DNA from: an uncultured Lachnospiraceae bacterium
Lineage (GTDB): Bacteria > Bacillota > Clostridia > Lachnospirales > Lachnospiraceae
Assembly: GCA_910579615.1 (NCBI GenBank)
Contig: CAJTUA010000004.1
Coordinates: 186,001-250,000 of the forward strand
Direction of reading: 5' to 3'
DNA: 64,000 nucleotides
Shown here: positions 35,653 to 44,713 of the stretch, piece by piece
How the letters are laid out: every line of letters begins with the position of its first letter
How positions within the stretch are numbered: position 1 is the stretch's first letter
The notes under the pieces: model-generated
What the model was told of the DNA's origin: nothing
What the model saw: only the letters and a program-made list of their open reading frames with translations
Databases searched by the model: none
Program-made: the position numbers and the translations under genes

Positions 35653-36399
35653 TCATCGGTTCCACGCAATATCCCTGACAACCTCCCCTGCAAGGATGAG
35701 GCCTGCCACAGACGGAACAAATGCTATGCTCCCGGGCGTACTGCGCCGCGGTAGAAGACCGCTTTCACAGGACGCATTTTGCTGTGTGTCCTGCATTTGC
35801 CCGATGGGTGCAACAGGTTCCTCCTCCGAATACACGACTTTCAATTCCTTCACGCCGCGCTTTTTTAATTCCCGCCGCATGACTTTCGCCAGCGGACAAA
35901 CCTTCGTCTGATAAATGTCCGCCACCTGAAATCTGGTCGGGTCAAGTTTATTTCCTGCCCCCATGCAGCTGATTACCGGCGTGTCCGCCTCTTTCGCCCG
36001 CATAATCAGTTCAATCTTTGCCGTGACGGTATCCACCGCATCCACCACATAATCATACGCTGTAAACGGAAATTGTCCGGCATTTTCCGGCAAGAAAAAA
36101 CAGTTGTGCACATGCACGACTGCTTCCGGGCAGATATCAAGGATGCGCTCACGCATCACCTCCGTCTTGCTGCGGCCAAGCGCGCTGTGCGTTGCAATAA
36201 TCTGGCGGTTTAAATTTGATTCACAGACAGTATCGCTGTCAATCAAATCAAGCGTTCCAATTCCGCTGCGCGCAAGTGCCTCCGCCGCAAAGCCACCGAC
36301 CCCGCCAATGCCAAAGACCGCAACCCTCGCCCCGTAAAGCCGCCCCATTGCCTCCGCCCCAAGAAGGCGTTCTGTCCGCTCAAATTGTTCCCTGCTCAT
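35653..36399 (-). CDS. tcdA: tRNA threonylcarbamoyladenosine dehydratase (TcdA/CsdL)
   Basis: A 248-residue E1-like enzyme that dehydrates t6A37 of tRNA to ct6A using ATP. The nucleotide-binding segment is GIGGVGGFAAEALARSGI, then DLIDSDTVCESNLNRQ with the adenylating Asp/Asn/Arg, and DAVDTVTAKIEL. The start is the ATG of MSREQF, with GGAGGA upstream inside the stop region of the ttcA-like gene; the longer frame overlaps that gene. Its neighbours include tRNA-modifying or tRNA-editing genes. Confidence 0.9.
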   Translation of the reverse strand: MSREQFERTERLLGAEAMGRLYGARVAVFGIGGVGGFAAEALARSGIGTLDLIDSDTVCESNLNRQIIATHSALGRSKTEVMRERILDICPEAVVHVHNCFFLPENAGQFPFTAYDYVVDAVDTVTAKIELIMRAKEADTPVISCMGAGNKLDPTRFQVADIYQTKVCPLAKVMRRELKKRGVKELKVVYSEEEPVAPIGQMQDTQQNASCESGLLPRRSTPGSIAFVPSVAGLILAGEVVRDIAWNR

Positions 36400-36407
36400 C
36401 TTTTTTC

Positions 36408-37337
36408 TTACTCCTCCTGCGTATCCTGCCATGTATCATACCATTCCAGGAAATTGTGCCTTACCCCATGTTCCTTGTAAGCAATTACCGTGCTCAGGTT
36501 CACATTCTCCACACTGGCAAAAATATTCCCCTCCACATACGGATTCTTTTTTTTCAGCTCGCGAATCAGTTCCTTGACCTCAAGGCGCTTGGAATTGGTA
36601 TCCCCCGTGCCGCGCGCATTGTTCTGCTCCGTGAATTTACAGGCGCACTGTAAAAACTGCAGCCCGTAAAAATCCCTCCACGCTTTGATGTCGTCCTCGC
36701 GCACCATATACATCGGGCGAATCAGCTCCATCCCCTCAAAATTCGTGCTGTGCAGCTTTGGCATCATGGTTTGTATCTGCGCGCCGTAGAGCATTCCCAT
36801 CAAAATGGTCTCAATCACATCATCATAATGATGCCCGAGCGCGATTTTATTGCACCCAAGCGCCTTCGCCCTGCTGTAGAGATGCCCCCGCCGCATACGC
36901 GCGCAAAGATAGCAGGGGGATTTCTCAATTTCAAAAACCGACTCGAAAATGGCCGATTCAAAAATTTCAACCGGAACGGCAAGGCGCGCCGCGTTCTTTT
37001 CAATCTGCCTGCGGTTTGCCTCGCTGTAGCCCGGGTCCATCACAAGGAAAACTACCTCGAACGGGATTTTGTTGTGGCGCTTTAAAATCTGGAACAACTT
37101 CGCCATCAGCATGGAATCCTTGCCACCCGAAACGCACACGGCAATCCTGTCGCCGGGGTTGATCAGCTCGTAGCGGTTGATTGCTTTTACAAAAGGGCAC
37201 CAGATGGTTTTGCGGAATTTTTTCTGCAGTCCTTTTTCCACCTCAGCAAGCCATTGTGGTATTCCTGTTTTTTCGCCATACAGTTTATTGCCATCCGGCA
37301 ATTCCGTATTTCCTGCACACATTTTCTCATCTTCCAT
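36408..37337 (-). CDS. ttcA: TtcA-family tRNA thiolation protein
   Basis: A 309-residue PP-loop protein related to TtcA, which makes 2-thiocytidine in tRNA with a [4Fe-4S] cluster. The ATP motif SGGKDS is near residue 72, the conserved CYLC pair near 145, and a third Cys in QCACKF near 235. GHHYDDVIET is also typical. Start choice: ATG of MEDEKM with GGAGG upstream. It shares the minus-strand transcript with the tcdA-like gene. TtcA versus a close paralogue is not decidable here. Confidence 0.85.
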   Translation of the reverse strand: MEDEKMCAGNTELPDGNKLYGEKTGIPQWLAEVEKGLQKKFRKTIWCPFVKAINRYELINPGDRIAVCVSGGKDSMLMAKLFQILKRHNKIPFEVVFLVMDPGYSEANRRQIEKNAARLAVPVEIFESAIFESVFEIEKSPCYLCARMRRGHLYSRAKALGCNKIALGHHYDDVIETILMGMLYGAQIQTMMPKLHSTNFEGMELIRPMYMVREDDIKAWRDFYGLQFLQCACKFTEQNNARGTGDTNSKRLEVKELIRELKKKNPYVEGNIFASVENVNLSTVIAYKEHGVRHNFLEWYDTWQDTQEE

Positions 37338-37407
37338 GTCTTCGTCTTTCCTCCGTACAACCACAACTTCTGGCAGCCGGGAACCTGCACTTTTGTGCCA
37401 GGCAGAA

Positions 37408-37471
37408 GTGTGTCAGAAACCTCATTCCTGCGTTCTGCACCGCCTTGCAGAACGCAGTTTTTCAGGCGCAC
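37408..37471 (+). repeat. Dispersed foldback element, copy A
   Basis: GTGTGTCAGAAAC..CTCATTCCTG and the closing CAGTTTTTCAGGCGCAC match copies at 54989-55050 (other strand) and 62996-63057. This copy has its own perfect inner stem, CTGCGTTCTGC/GCAGAACGCAG. It follows the stop codon of the 37473 gene and may also terminate it. Confidence 0.55.
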
Positions 37472-37472
37472 C

Positions 37473-37859
37473 CTAGCCGCAAAGCTTTGTTATGTATTCC
37501 TCAAAGCCAAGCGACGGTCTCTCCTGCTTTGCCAAATGATACATTATCCCGATTTTATCAAAGCGCAGGCGTTTCATCTCCTGTGGCATATCTGCCCAAT
37601 CCTTCGCGCTTTCCATGTAAAGGCTGCGCACCGCCTCATCCACCTCGTCAGATACTTCCATGGCAGCAATTTCCGGATACTGCTCCTTCAGATGCAAATC
37701 CAGCCGCTGCATGTATTCCCTCTCATCCGCCTTGCACAAAGAGTTATCCAACGCATTGTCTATCATGAAAATATCAATCGCCATCCCCAGAGTATCGCTT
37801 CGCTCCATCAAATCCTCCGCGGACAATAATTTTCTGTTTTTTAATGTCATTGTAACCAT
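37473..37859 (-). CDS. Unknown small helical protein
   Basis: A 128-residue acidic protein without membrane segments or known motifs. It is predicted mostly helical (LSAEDLMERSDTLGMAIDIFMIDN, VDEAVRSLYMESAKDWADM). The start is the ATG of MVTMTLKN with AGAGGA seven to eight bases upstream. It lies between dtd and the ttcA-like gene, all on the minus strand. Confidence 0.6.
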   Translation of the reverse strand: MVTMTLKNRKLLSAEDLMERSDTLGMAIDIFMIDNALDNSLCKADEREYMQRLDLHLKEQYPEIAAMEVSDEVDEAVRSLYMESAKDWADMPQEMKRLRFDKIGIMYHLAKQERPSLGFEEYITKLCG

Positions 37860-38059
37860 ATGATAATCCTCTTTTCTTTTCCTCTCATCCGAATCCACAG
37901 ACCTCCGGATGGCATGCGTATAGAATACCATATTTTTACAATTTTGTCACTGCCAGTTTCCAGTTTTTTCTATATTTTTTGCGCCCGGGATATGCAAAAT
38001 CCCCCTGGTTTCTTTGGATTCCGACAGATTCCGACACACTTCGCGCCGCCGCAGTTTCC

Positions 38060-38512
38060 TTATTTTTTCCAGAGTTCTTCGCCGAGAATCACCGTAAACG
38101 GTCCGTCATTCACAAGGGATACTTCCATGTCCGCGCCAAAACTCCCGGTCGCAACCTTTTCCACCCTCTCCCGGCATTTTCCGGCAAAATATTCATATAG
38201 ATGCTTCGCCTGCCCGGCTTCCCCCGCATCCGTAAAGCTTGGCCGGTTCCCGTGCGAGCAATCCGCGTAGAGCGTAAACTGTGAAACAATCAAGAGCCCG
38301 CCTCCCACATCGGCAAGCGAGAGATTGGTTTTTCCTTTGTCATCCGCAAAAATGCGCAGCTTCAACATTTTTTCCATATAAAAGTCCGCCATCTCTTCGG
38401 TATCTTTCCTGCCCACGCCAAGAAGTACCAGATAGCCTTTTTTAATATCGCCAATCACCTCGCCCTCCACTTTTACGCTGGCCGAGGTCACGCGCTGAAT
38501 CACAAGACGCAT
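38060..38512 (-). CDS. dtd: D-aminoacyl-tRNA deacylase
   Basis: A 150-residue Dtd protein that removes D-amino acids (and Gly from tRNA-Ala) from charged tRNA. The two signature motifs are present: SQFTLYADC and, at the C-terminus, NDGPFTVIL. The start is the ATG of MRLVIQRV with GAGGGGG upstream. Its frame opens inside the end of deoB, so the two are probably co-transcribed. Confidence 0.96.
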   Translation of the reverse strand: MRLVIQRVTSASVKVEGEVIGDIKKGYLVLLGVGRKDTEEMADFYMEKMLKLRIFADDKGKTNLSLADVGGGLLIVSQFTLYADCSHGNRPSFTDAGEAGQAKHLYEYFAGKCRERVEKVATGSFGADMEVSLVNDGPFTVILGEELWKK

Positions 38513-38526
38513 AACAACCCCCTCAT

Positions 38527-39708
38527 TCAATCCTCACACATCCACAGCACCGACGTTCCTTCTACGCCGCGCTCCGCCCCGAAATAATCGAGTACCGTCG
38601 CCGCAACCGTCATGAAGCCCTCGCGTGTTTCTAAGTTTACATTCGCATTGATTTTTTTTCCGTACATTAAAAGCGGGACATACTCCCTGCTGTGGTCAGT
38701 GGATGGCGTGGACGGGTCACAGCCGTGGTCCGCCGTAATCATAAGGATATCATCCTCCCGCATGGCAGCCATCATCTCCGGAAGCCTTTCATCGAAATAA
38801 GTCAGCGCCTTCGCATAGCCGTCCACATCATTTCTGTGCCCGTAGAGCATATCAAAATCAACAAGGTTGGTGAAGCAAAGCCCTGTAAAATCCTTCTGCA
38901 TATATTCCAATGTCCGGTCAATCCCTTCCGCATTGCTGCCCGTGCGCACAAATTCCGTGATGCCCTGCCCTGCGAAAATATCATTGATTTTCCCGACTGC
39001 CGCCACCGTGTAACCCTCATTCTTCAGGATGTCCAACATTGTCCGGCGCGGCGGTTTTAAAGAATAATCATGGCGGCGCGGTGTCCTTACATATTCCGGA
39101 TAGCTTCCGGTAAACGGCCTTGCAATCACGCGCCCGACACCCCATTTCCCGGCACAGATTCTGCGTGCCTTCTCACAGATTTCATACAGCTCCTCCACCG
39201 GTACCACATCCTCGTGCGCCGCAATCTGAAGCACACTGTCTGCGGAAGTATACACAATCAGTGCCCCGCTCTCCTCATGCTGCCTGCCATAATCTTTAAT
39301 GACTTCGGTTCCGGAATACGGCTTGTTGCAAAGTATCTTTCTCCCGGTCGCGCTGCTTAGTTCGTCAAGCAGTTCCTGCGGGAATCCTTCCGGGAATACC
39401 GGCATCGGCTCCCCGCTGATAATCCCCGCGAGCTCCCAGTGTCCGGTTGTTGTGTCCTTGCCCTTTGAAAGCTCCTTTAAGCGCATCACCGCCCCGAGCG
39501 TTTCTTTTACGGGTGCGTGGTTCTCTGCCTTTGCCCCTTCGATGTTAAATAGCCCTAGCTTTTGCAGGTTTGGTGCCTTAAAGTAAGGGCTTTTCGAAGC
39601 GGCATACACAGTATTGCTGCCCTCGTCCCCGTAATCCGCCGCGTCCGGCATCTCGCCGATTCCGACACTGTCCAAAACAATCAGAAAAATTCTTTTTTTG
39701 GGTTCCAT
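38527..39708 (-). CDS. deoB: Phosphopentomutase
   Basis: A 393-residue metalloenzyme of the alkaline phosphatase superfamily that interconverts (deoxy)ribose 1- and 5-phosphate in nucleoside salvage. Key motifs: LDSVGIGEMPDA at the N-terminus, DTTTGHWE (Thr acceptor) near 90, and TADHGCDPSTPSTDHSREYVPLL near the end. The ATG has AGGAG eight bases upstream; an upstream GTG is a weaker choice. The tandem foldback array (39724-40044) begins 16 bases before the start codon, within or beside its leader. Confidence 0.96.
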   Translation of the reverse strand: MEPKKRIFLIVLDSVGIGEMPDAADYGDEGSNTVYAASKSPYFKAPNLQKLGLFNIEGAKAENHAPVKETLGAVMRLKELSKGKDTTTGHWELAGIISGEPMPVFPEGFPQELLDELSSATGRKILCNKPYSGTEVIKDYGRQHEESGALIVYTSADSVLQIAAHEDVVPVEELYEICEKARRICAGKWGVGRVIARPFTGSYPEYVRTPRRHDYSLKPPRRTMLDILKNEGYTVAAVGKINDIFAGQGITEFVRTGSNAEGIDRTLEYMQKDFTGLCFTNLVDFDMLYGHRNDVDGYAKALTYFDERLPEMMAAMREDDILMITADHGCDPSTPSTDHSREYVPLLMYGKKINANVNLETREGFMTVAATVLDYFGAERGVEGTSVLWMCED

Positions 39709-39723
39709 TTCCACATCTCCTTA

Positions 39724-40044
39724 TTTTAAGTTCCGTATGTGTTCCTCCCAGTACCACCAACCGATGAATGGTGTTTCACTCGCATGGCTCCTGAAACTCC
39801 ATTCAGGCACTGTGCGTTTTTAAGTTCCGTATGTGTTCCTCCCAGTACCATTTACCGATGAATGGTGTTTCACTCGCACGGCTCCTGAAACTCCATTCAG
39901 GCACTGTGTGGAACACATACTGTTTTTAAGTTCCGTATGTGTTCCTCCCAGTACCACCAACCGATGAATGGAATTTCACTCGCATGGCTCCTGAAACTCC
40001 ATTCAGGCACTGTGCGGAACACATACTGTTTTTAAGTTCCGTAC
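39724..40044 (+). repeat. Tandem array of structured foldback units
   Basis: Three units begin TTTTAAGTTCCGTATGTGTTCC at about 39724, 39818 and 39924, with a fourth truncated start at about 40030. The periods are 94, 106 and 106 bases. Each unit contains GAATGG.GTTTCA pairing with TGAAACTCCATTC. In units 2 and 3 the opening GTATGTGTTCC also pairs with a closing GGAACACATAC, so the whole unit folds as a stem with an inner hairpin. The first unit lacks that closing arm. It lies between divergent deoB and the PAP2 gene. Function unknown; no reading frame. Confidence 0.9.
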
Positions 40045-40179
40045 ATTTTCTCACAAATCTCTTACAAATTTATAAATTTTTGATTTTTATATTGTTCTTT
40101 TTGCATACTAATGCTATAATCCATTTACTTTATAAACAAAGAACCCCAACACATTATATTCTCCGAAAGGAAGATAACA

Positions 40180-40857
40180 ATGAAAGCACTGATTAAAAAA
40201 TACAGCCATGCATGGGTATTGCTCTATTTTATTTTCTATATGCAGTGGTTCACCTGGTTGGAGCGCACGGTTACTACAAAATTTACCGTCATCCACTTAG
40301 AACTTGACGACTATATTCCGTTCTGTGAAATTTTTGTCATCCCGTATTTTTTGTGGTTTGCTTATATTTTTGTTGCAGTTGCCTATTTCTTTTTCAAAGA
40401 CCGGGGCGAGTTTTACCGTGTTGCTGCATTTTTATTTATCGGCATGACCATCTGCCTTATGGTTTACACCATCTGGCCGAATGGCCACGACCTGCGCCCG
40501 GACTTAAACGCGCTTGGCCGCAGCAACATTTTCACCAGAATCATGGGATGGCTCTACCATACGGATACCTGTACAAATGTCTGTCCGAGCATCCATGCCT
40601 TCAACTCCATCGGCGCGTGCATCGCAGTTTATAAGAGCCGCCATTTAAAGGAAAAACGCGTTCTGCGCATTGCAACACTTGTGCTTACGGTGCTCATCTG
40701 CATGTCCACTGTATTTTTAAAACAGCACTCCATTTTCGATGTCATTTGCGCCTGTATGCTTTCTATCGTCATGTATGTGGTGGTCTATGTACCGGATTAT
40801 GCCAAAATCCGCGCAAAGCTGCGCGCCCGCCACGCAAATGCGGGAACCGTGCACTGA
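40180..40857 (+). CDS. PAP2-family membrane phosphatase-like protein
   Basis: A 225-residue protein with about six membrane helices. The PAP2 motif pieces are recognisable: CPSIHAFNS (PSxHAF) near residue 138 and KQHSIFDVICA (SxxxD-type HxxxD) near 186. It resembles the inositolphosphotransferase/Aur1-like branch. It may act on a lipid phosphate or a phosphoalcohol head group. An extended -10 (TGCTATAAT) lies about 70 bases upstream and AAGGAA precedes the ATG. Confidence 0.85.
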   Translation: MKALIKKYSHAWVLLYFIFYMQWFTWLERTVTTKFTVIHLELDDYIPFCEIFVIPYFLWFAYIFVAVAYFFFKDRGEFYRVAAFLFIGMTICLMVYTIWPNGHDLRPDLNALGRSNIFTRIMGWLYHTDTCTNVCPSIHAFNSIGACIAVYKSRHLKEKRVLRIATLVLTVLICMSTVFLKQHSIFDVICACMLSIVMYVVVYVPDYAKIRAKLRARHANAGTVH

Positions 40858-40904
40858 CCTTTTCTTACAAAACGCCAAAAAACTGCGTGAAAGCAGCCGC
40901 GAGA

Positions 40905-40938
40905 GCGGGAATGAGCCCCACGGGTCCATTCCCGCTTT
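40905..40938 (+). terminator. Terminator between the convergent PAP2 and GT2 genes
   Basis: GCGGGAATG pairs with CATTCCCGC across 13 bases, followed by TTTCC. It may act on both strands. Confidence 0.6.
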
Positions 40939-40996
40939 CCCTGTGTAAAAGGGCACCCGCTGAAACCTGCCGCAAAAGCCCCGTTTCCTTCGTATT

Positions 40997-42013
40997 TCAC
41001 ACAAACTTAAATATCTTCCCCGCTATCGTGTAGCCGACCTTCACAATCCCCCGCCCGAGGCGCGACTTAAAATTCATGCTCCGCCCAAGCAGATTATTGT
41101 GTATTTTCCGGTACAGCTTTTTATCCTTCTTTTCCAAATCCTTCCACAGCTTTTCCTTCTTCTCGAGGCTCTCCTTTGAGCCCTCCTTAATCAGATAGAC
41201 CGAAGTCACCGTCATCATGATGGAAAGATATTTTATCATGTAATTGCGCAACTTCTTGTTTTTCAGCGCCGTGACATCACAGCAGTCAATCATATAGCGG
41301 TTTACGCGCTCCTGCTGGTCGATGCGCTTAATCATGTTCGCCACCGTTACAGACTGGTCATCCCTGCCAATAAAATACCGGTACAGGTTCACATCCAGAT
41401 AATACATTGTCTTCACATGCGGCAGAGGTTGGTAGACAAAAATATTGTCCACATAGAACGTGTGCTTCGGCAGCTCCAGTTTGCAGTTGCGCAGCAGCCT
41501 TGTCCGGTAAATAACAGAATGCATCAGGATATAATGCCCCTGCCGGAAATACTTCACCTCATCCCATGTAAAAATGCGGTTAACCGGCAGCGCCGTCCGG
41601 TAATTGATTACCTTCTTTGTATTTTCGGTCACTTTTTCATAGACATAATTTGCAATCATCATGTCCACGCTCTGCCCCTCGTCAAGCAGGCGGTGCAGCG
41701 TGTCAAGCACAGCTTTATAAGCATCCTCATCCAACCAGTCATCGCTGTCCACTACCTTGAAATAAATCCCTGTAGCCTGCCGCAGCCCGGCATTGACCGC
41801 TTCGCCATGCCCGCCATTTTCCTGATGCTGTACTTTGATGATTGTTGGGTAACGCTGCGCATACTCGTCCGCAATCCGCGCCGTCTCGTCGGTTGAGCCG
41901 TCATCGACAATGATAATCTCAACATCCTCCCCGCCAACCAAAATACTGTCAACTGCGTGCTTCATATATGCCGCAGAATTGTAACACGGGACAGTCACTG
42001 TCAAAAGCTTCAT
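40997..42013 (-). CDS. Family 2 glycosyltransferase
   Basis: A 338-residue inverting GT-A enzyme. The core has VPCYNSAAYM at the N-terminus, IIIVDDGSTDETARI near 35-48 and VVDSDDWLDEDAY (the DxD-type site) near 87-98. The C-terminal 80 residues are rich in Lys and Asp helices without membrane segments. It would add a sugar to a surface polysaccharide; the donor is unknown. GGAGG precedes the ATG, and the gene for the 853-residue secreted protein lies 15 bases upstream on the same strand. Confidence 0.92.
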   Translation of the reverse strand: MKLLTVTVPCYNSAAYMKHAVDSILVGGEDVEIIIVDDGSTDETARIADEYAQRYPTIIKVQHQENGGHGEAVNAGLRQATGIYFKVVDSDDWLDEDAYKAVLDTLHRLLDEGQSVDMMIANYVYEKVTENTKKVINYRTALPVNRIFTWDEVKYFRQGHYILMHSVIYRTRLLRNCKLELPKHTFYVDNIFVYQPLPHVKTMYYLDVNLYRYFIGRDDQSVTVANMIKRIDQQERVNRYMIDCCDVTALKNKKLRNYMIKYLSIMMTVTSVYLIKEGSKESLEKKEKLWKDLEKKDKKLYRKIHNNLLGRSMNFKSRLGRGIVKVGYTIAGKIFKFV

Positions 42014-42028
42014 AACCCGCCTCCATTC

Positions 42029-44590
42029 TCAATAAATTGTAATAAAATAGTAATCCCTGCTGCCAAGGAAATTTTCCGCTTCCCGCAGCGAAAGCCTTGT
42101 TTTTTTCCCCGTCTCCGGACGGATGACATGAATCCCCGTTACGTCATATGCGGTAATCAGGACGGCATCGCCCTTCTCATTCACCGCAATCACTGGATTT
42201 TTCAGATACACATAATAAAGTGCCTCATCCAATGTAACACCCGCAAGCTTAATAACGCGGCTCTTCAAATACTGGGAAATCCAATCCGTCAGCAGCCCTT
42301 CCTCCGCGCGGTACTGCGATGTGTCCGCCTCAACATTGCAGTAATTCAGCAGCATTTTCACACATGCCATCAGCGAATTCCCGGCGCTTGACGAAGATAC
42401 CGGAACAATATCCCTCAGCTCCGCCGATGCCGCCTTCACCCCACGGCTCCAAATCACGGCACCGTCGCTGCCAATGACCGAACCCGTTGTCTCATCCGCC
42501 ACAAGGATTGCTTCCCCCGGATCTTTTGTCAGCTGTACAATCGTTCCGTATGCATAGGTCAGATAATAATCCCCGAAATGCTCCGGCATGTTGACACGCA
42601 CCGTCGTATTGTCCGTAATCACAACATTTCTCGTTCCGGCGGTCTGCGGAATCTCCCCGATTTGCACGTTGTCCGGCATGGAAATATAATACTCGGTCTT
42701 CATCAGCTCGGTGACACGTTTGGAGAGCTCGATGGAATTATTTTCCCCTGATACCTGGTTCAGGATATAATCCGGTTCCGCCACCTGATAGAGGCGCCCG
42801 CCCGTTTTGTCCTTCACAACGCGCTCTAAGCGCACGACATTGTCCTCCACCTTTGCATCCACCACATAATACCCGGTTTTCTCATAATTTTTCAGACGAT
42901 TTCCGTCAAAATCCACAATCTCAACTTTCTCATACGCCGCAACCAGCGTGCCGTCCTCGCGGGAAACCGCATTTTCCTTCACCGAAGTCCCAAGAATCAG
43001 ATTATCATCAATCATGCCGAGCAGCCCCAAAATCTCATCCGCGCCCGCCCGTATTTCACTGATATTTCCCAAATCCAGATTCATGACATAGACCGTGTTG
43101 GTGCGCCCTTTCTCATCCGCCGTCTGCCACGCGAGCATGTGCAGCGCCTCCGAGTACACCATGGTATCCTCCGTCACATTCTCTGCAATAACCGAGAGCT
43201 CCCCGGTAATCAGATTATACGAATAAATTGTATCATAAATATGGAAATAGAAAATTTCCTGATAGTTGCAATAAGCAAATCCCCCCATGGTCTCCTTCAA
43301 TATCTCATAGGTTGTATTGACCGGGAAATAAGCCCGCTCCTCCACCGTCTGGTCCACCGGATGATACGTGTAGAGAATCATCCCAACCCTTCCCTCATAT
43401 TCTCCCCGGTTCATATAGCCATATACAAGAAAGTCCACGGATCCGGTGTCATCGATTGAGAGCAGCCGGATATCATGCTTGTCGTAGGTATCGCGCGTGA
43501 GGTCGGAATTTTCCTGTTCAAAGGTAAATGCTGTCGTAAGCAGGTTGTCGCTCACCGTGTAGACATAGAGCGTTCCCCTGCGCACAAATGCAACCCTTGT
43601 GCTGTCATAATTTGCAAGAACCTTCAAATCGGTATCCGGCGTAATGCCCAGCTTGAACTCATTTTTGACAAGGCTTGTATTTTCTATATCAAAGACCGCC
43701 TCCATCGAGCGCTCATAGTTATAGAGGTAAACGCGCGTAGCGGTGTAGCGGAAACGGAAATATTCCCTCACATAGTACCTTTCAATGCCCGTTGTCGTGT
43801 CAAGCTCCATCCATGTGCCGAGCACGACCGAAGCGGTGTCCTGCGTGTATTCCGTGATGACCGGGTTCTCCTCATAGAGCACCCGCGGCTCCAATTCACC
43901 ATAGCTTAAAAAATCAAGGCTGTTATGGATGTCCGCGTGCGAAAAGTCTGTCTCATCCACGTTTTTCCTGGTTTCCAGATACTTCCTGACATTCCCGCTT
44001 TTTCCTTTGTCCAGGAGAGAATTGTGAAACATCTCCACGAATTCCAGCTTTTCTTCCAGATGGGAATTCGTATACAGCTTAAAGCGGGTATAGTAGTAAA
44101 TCCGTTTGCTCTCATTGCTGATAAGCGTCAGTTTTACCACATACTCACCGCCCACGGTGTACTCGCCCTTTAAGCGCAGCTTCGCGCTTTTCTTTTCCAC
44201 CGTTCCCGACGCATCCTCGACGGTTTTCTTATCAAGCGAAATGACCGAGCCTTCCTCGAGCTTTGTCCCAAGCGATGTATCATAAATTTCGTAGTTCACT
44301 TTTTTAATTGTGTAAGCATTCTCCTTTATCAGGATTTCCACGCTTTCACCAGCCTCCACAGGCGTAATGCTCTCGCGGAACAGCATAGCATCAAGATTTG
44401 AGCAATACCCGTGCATCAGATTGATTTCGCCGCCTGGCGTAAGTACGGTTACAACCGGGAGGGTTGCCTGCTGCATCTGTGTTGTCTTCCTGTCTGCGGA
44501 AAAAACGCGCTCCTGCATGTTGCTGCCGAAATAGAAGACGGAGCAGCAGAAAATAATGAGCAGAATCAGGATACGGTATACAATTTTCAA
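42029..44590 (-). CDS. Large secreted/anchored protein with C39-like C-terminal domain
   Basis: An 853-residue protein with one N-terminal signal-anchor helix (about 5-24). A beta-rich body of about 670 residues follows with NS..GGEYVVKL and TDLKVLANY style segments, reminiscent of a beta-propeller or Ig-like extracytoplasmic module. The last 150 residues recall the C39/BtrH peptidase fold (AGNSLMACVKMLLNYC, then PVIAVNEKGDAVLITAYDVTGIHVIRP). The usual catalytic Cys position is Ser and the usual His is absent, so it is probably a non-catalytic binding module. The start is a TTG with AGGAGG eight bases upstream. It is co-transcribed with the GT2 gene. Confidence 0.7.
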   Translation of the reverse strand: MKIVYRILILLIIFCCSVFYFGSNMQERVFSADRKTTQMQQATLPVVTVLTPGGEINLMHGYCSNLDAMLFRESITPVEAGESVEILIKENAYTIKKVNYEIYDTSLGTKLEEGSVISLDKKTVEDASGTVEKKSAKLRLKGEYTVGGEYVVKLTLISNESKRIYYYTRFKLYTNSHLEEKLEFVEMFHNSLLDKGKSGNVRKYLETRKNVDETDFSHADIHNSLDFLSYGELEPRVLYEENPVITEYTQDTASVVLGTWMELDTTTGIERYYVREYFRFRYTATRVYLYNYERSMEAVFDIENTSLVKNEFKLGITPDTDLKVLANYDSTRVAFVRRGTLYVYTVSDNLLTTAFTFEQENSDLTRDTYDKHDIRLLSIDDTGSVDFLVYGYMNRGEYEGRVGMILYTYHPVDQTVEERAYFPVNTTYEILKETMGGFAYCNYQEIFYFHIYDTIYSYNLITGELSVIAENVTEDTMVYSEALHMLAWQTADEKGRTNTVYVMNLDLGNISEIRAGADEILGLLGMIDDNLILGTSVKENAVSREDGTLVAAYEKVEIVDFDGNRLKNYEKTGYYVVDAKVEDNVVRLERVVKDKTGGRLYQVAEPDYILNQVSGENNSIELSKRVTELMKTEYYISMPDNVQIGEIPQTAGTRNVVITDNTTVRVNMPEHFGDYYLTYAYGTIVQLTKDPGEAILVADETTGSVIGSDGAVIWSRGVKAASAELRDIVPVSSSSAGNSLMACVKMLLNYCNVEADTSQYRAEEGLLTDWISQYLKSRVIKLAGVTLDEALYYVYLKNPVIAVNEKGDAVLITAYDVTGIHVIRPETGKKTRLSLREAENFLGSRDYYFITIY

Positions 44591-44713
44591 ATAATTTGCC
44601 TCCTAATATTTCAATTTGCAGATTCCCTGCCAATCCCTTTTTCCAGCGGAAGAATTTTTCCGTCCGCCCTACCCGAAAAATTTCTCCGGGCGGTGTCCTA
44701 AAATCCGCTGTTT

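Noticed and set aside
39724..40044. CRISPR array
   Set aside because: The units are about 106 bases and nearly identical throughout, with no short repeat/unique spacer alternation and no cas genes.
39724..40044. Integron attC array
   Set aside because: There are foldback units in tandem, but no integrase, no gene cassettes between units and no attC core sites were seen.
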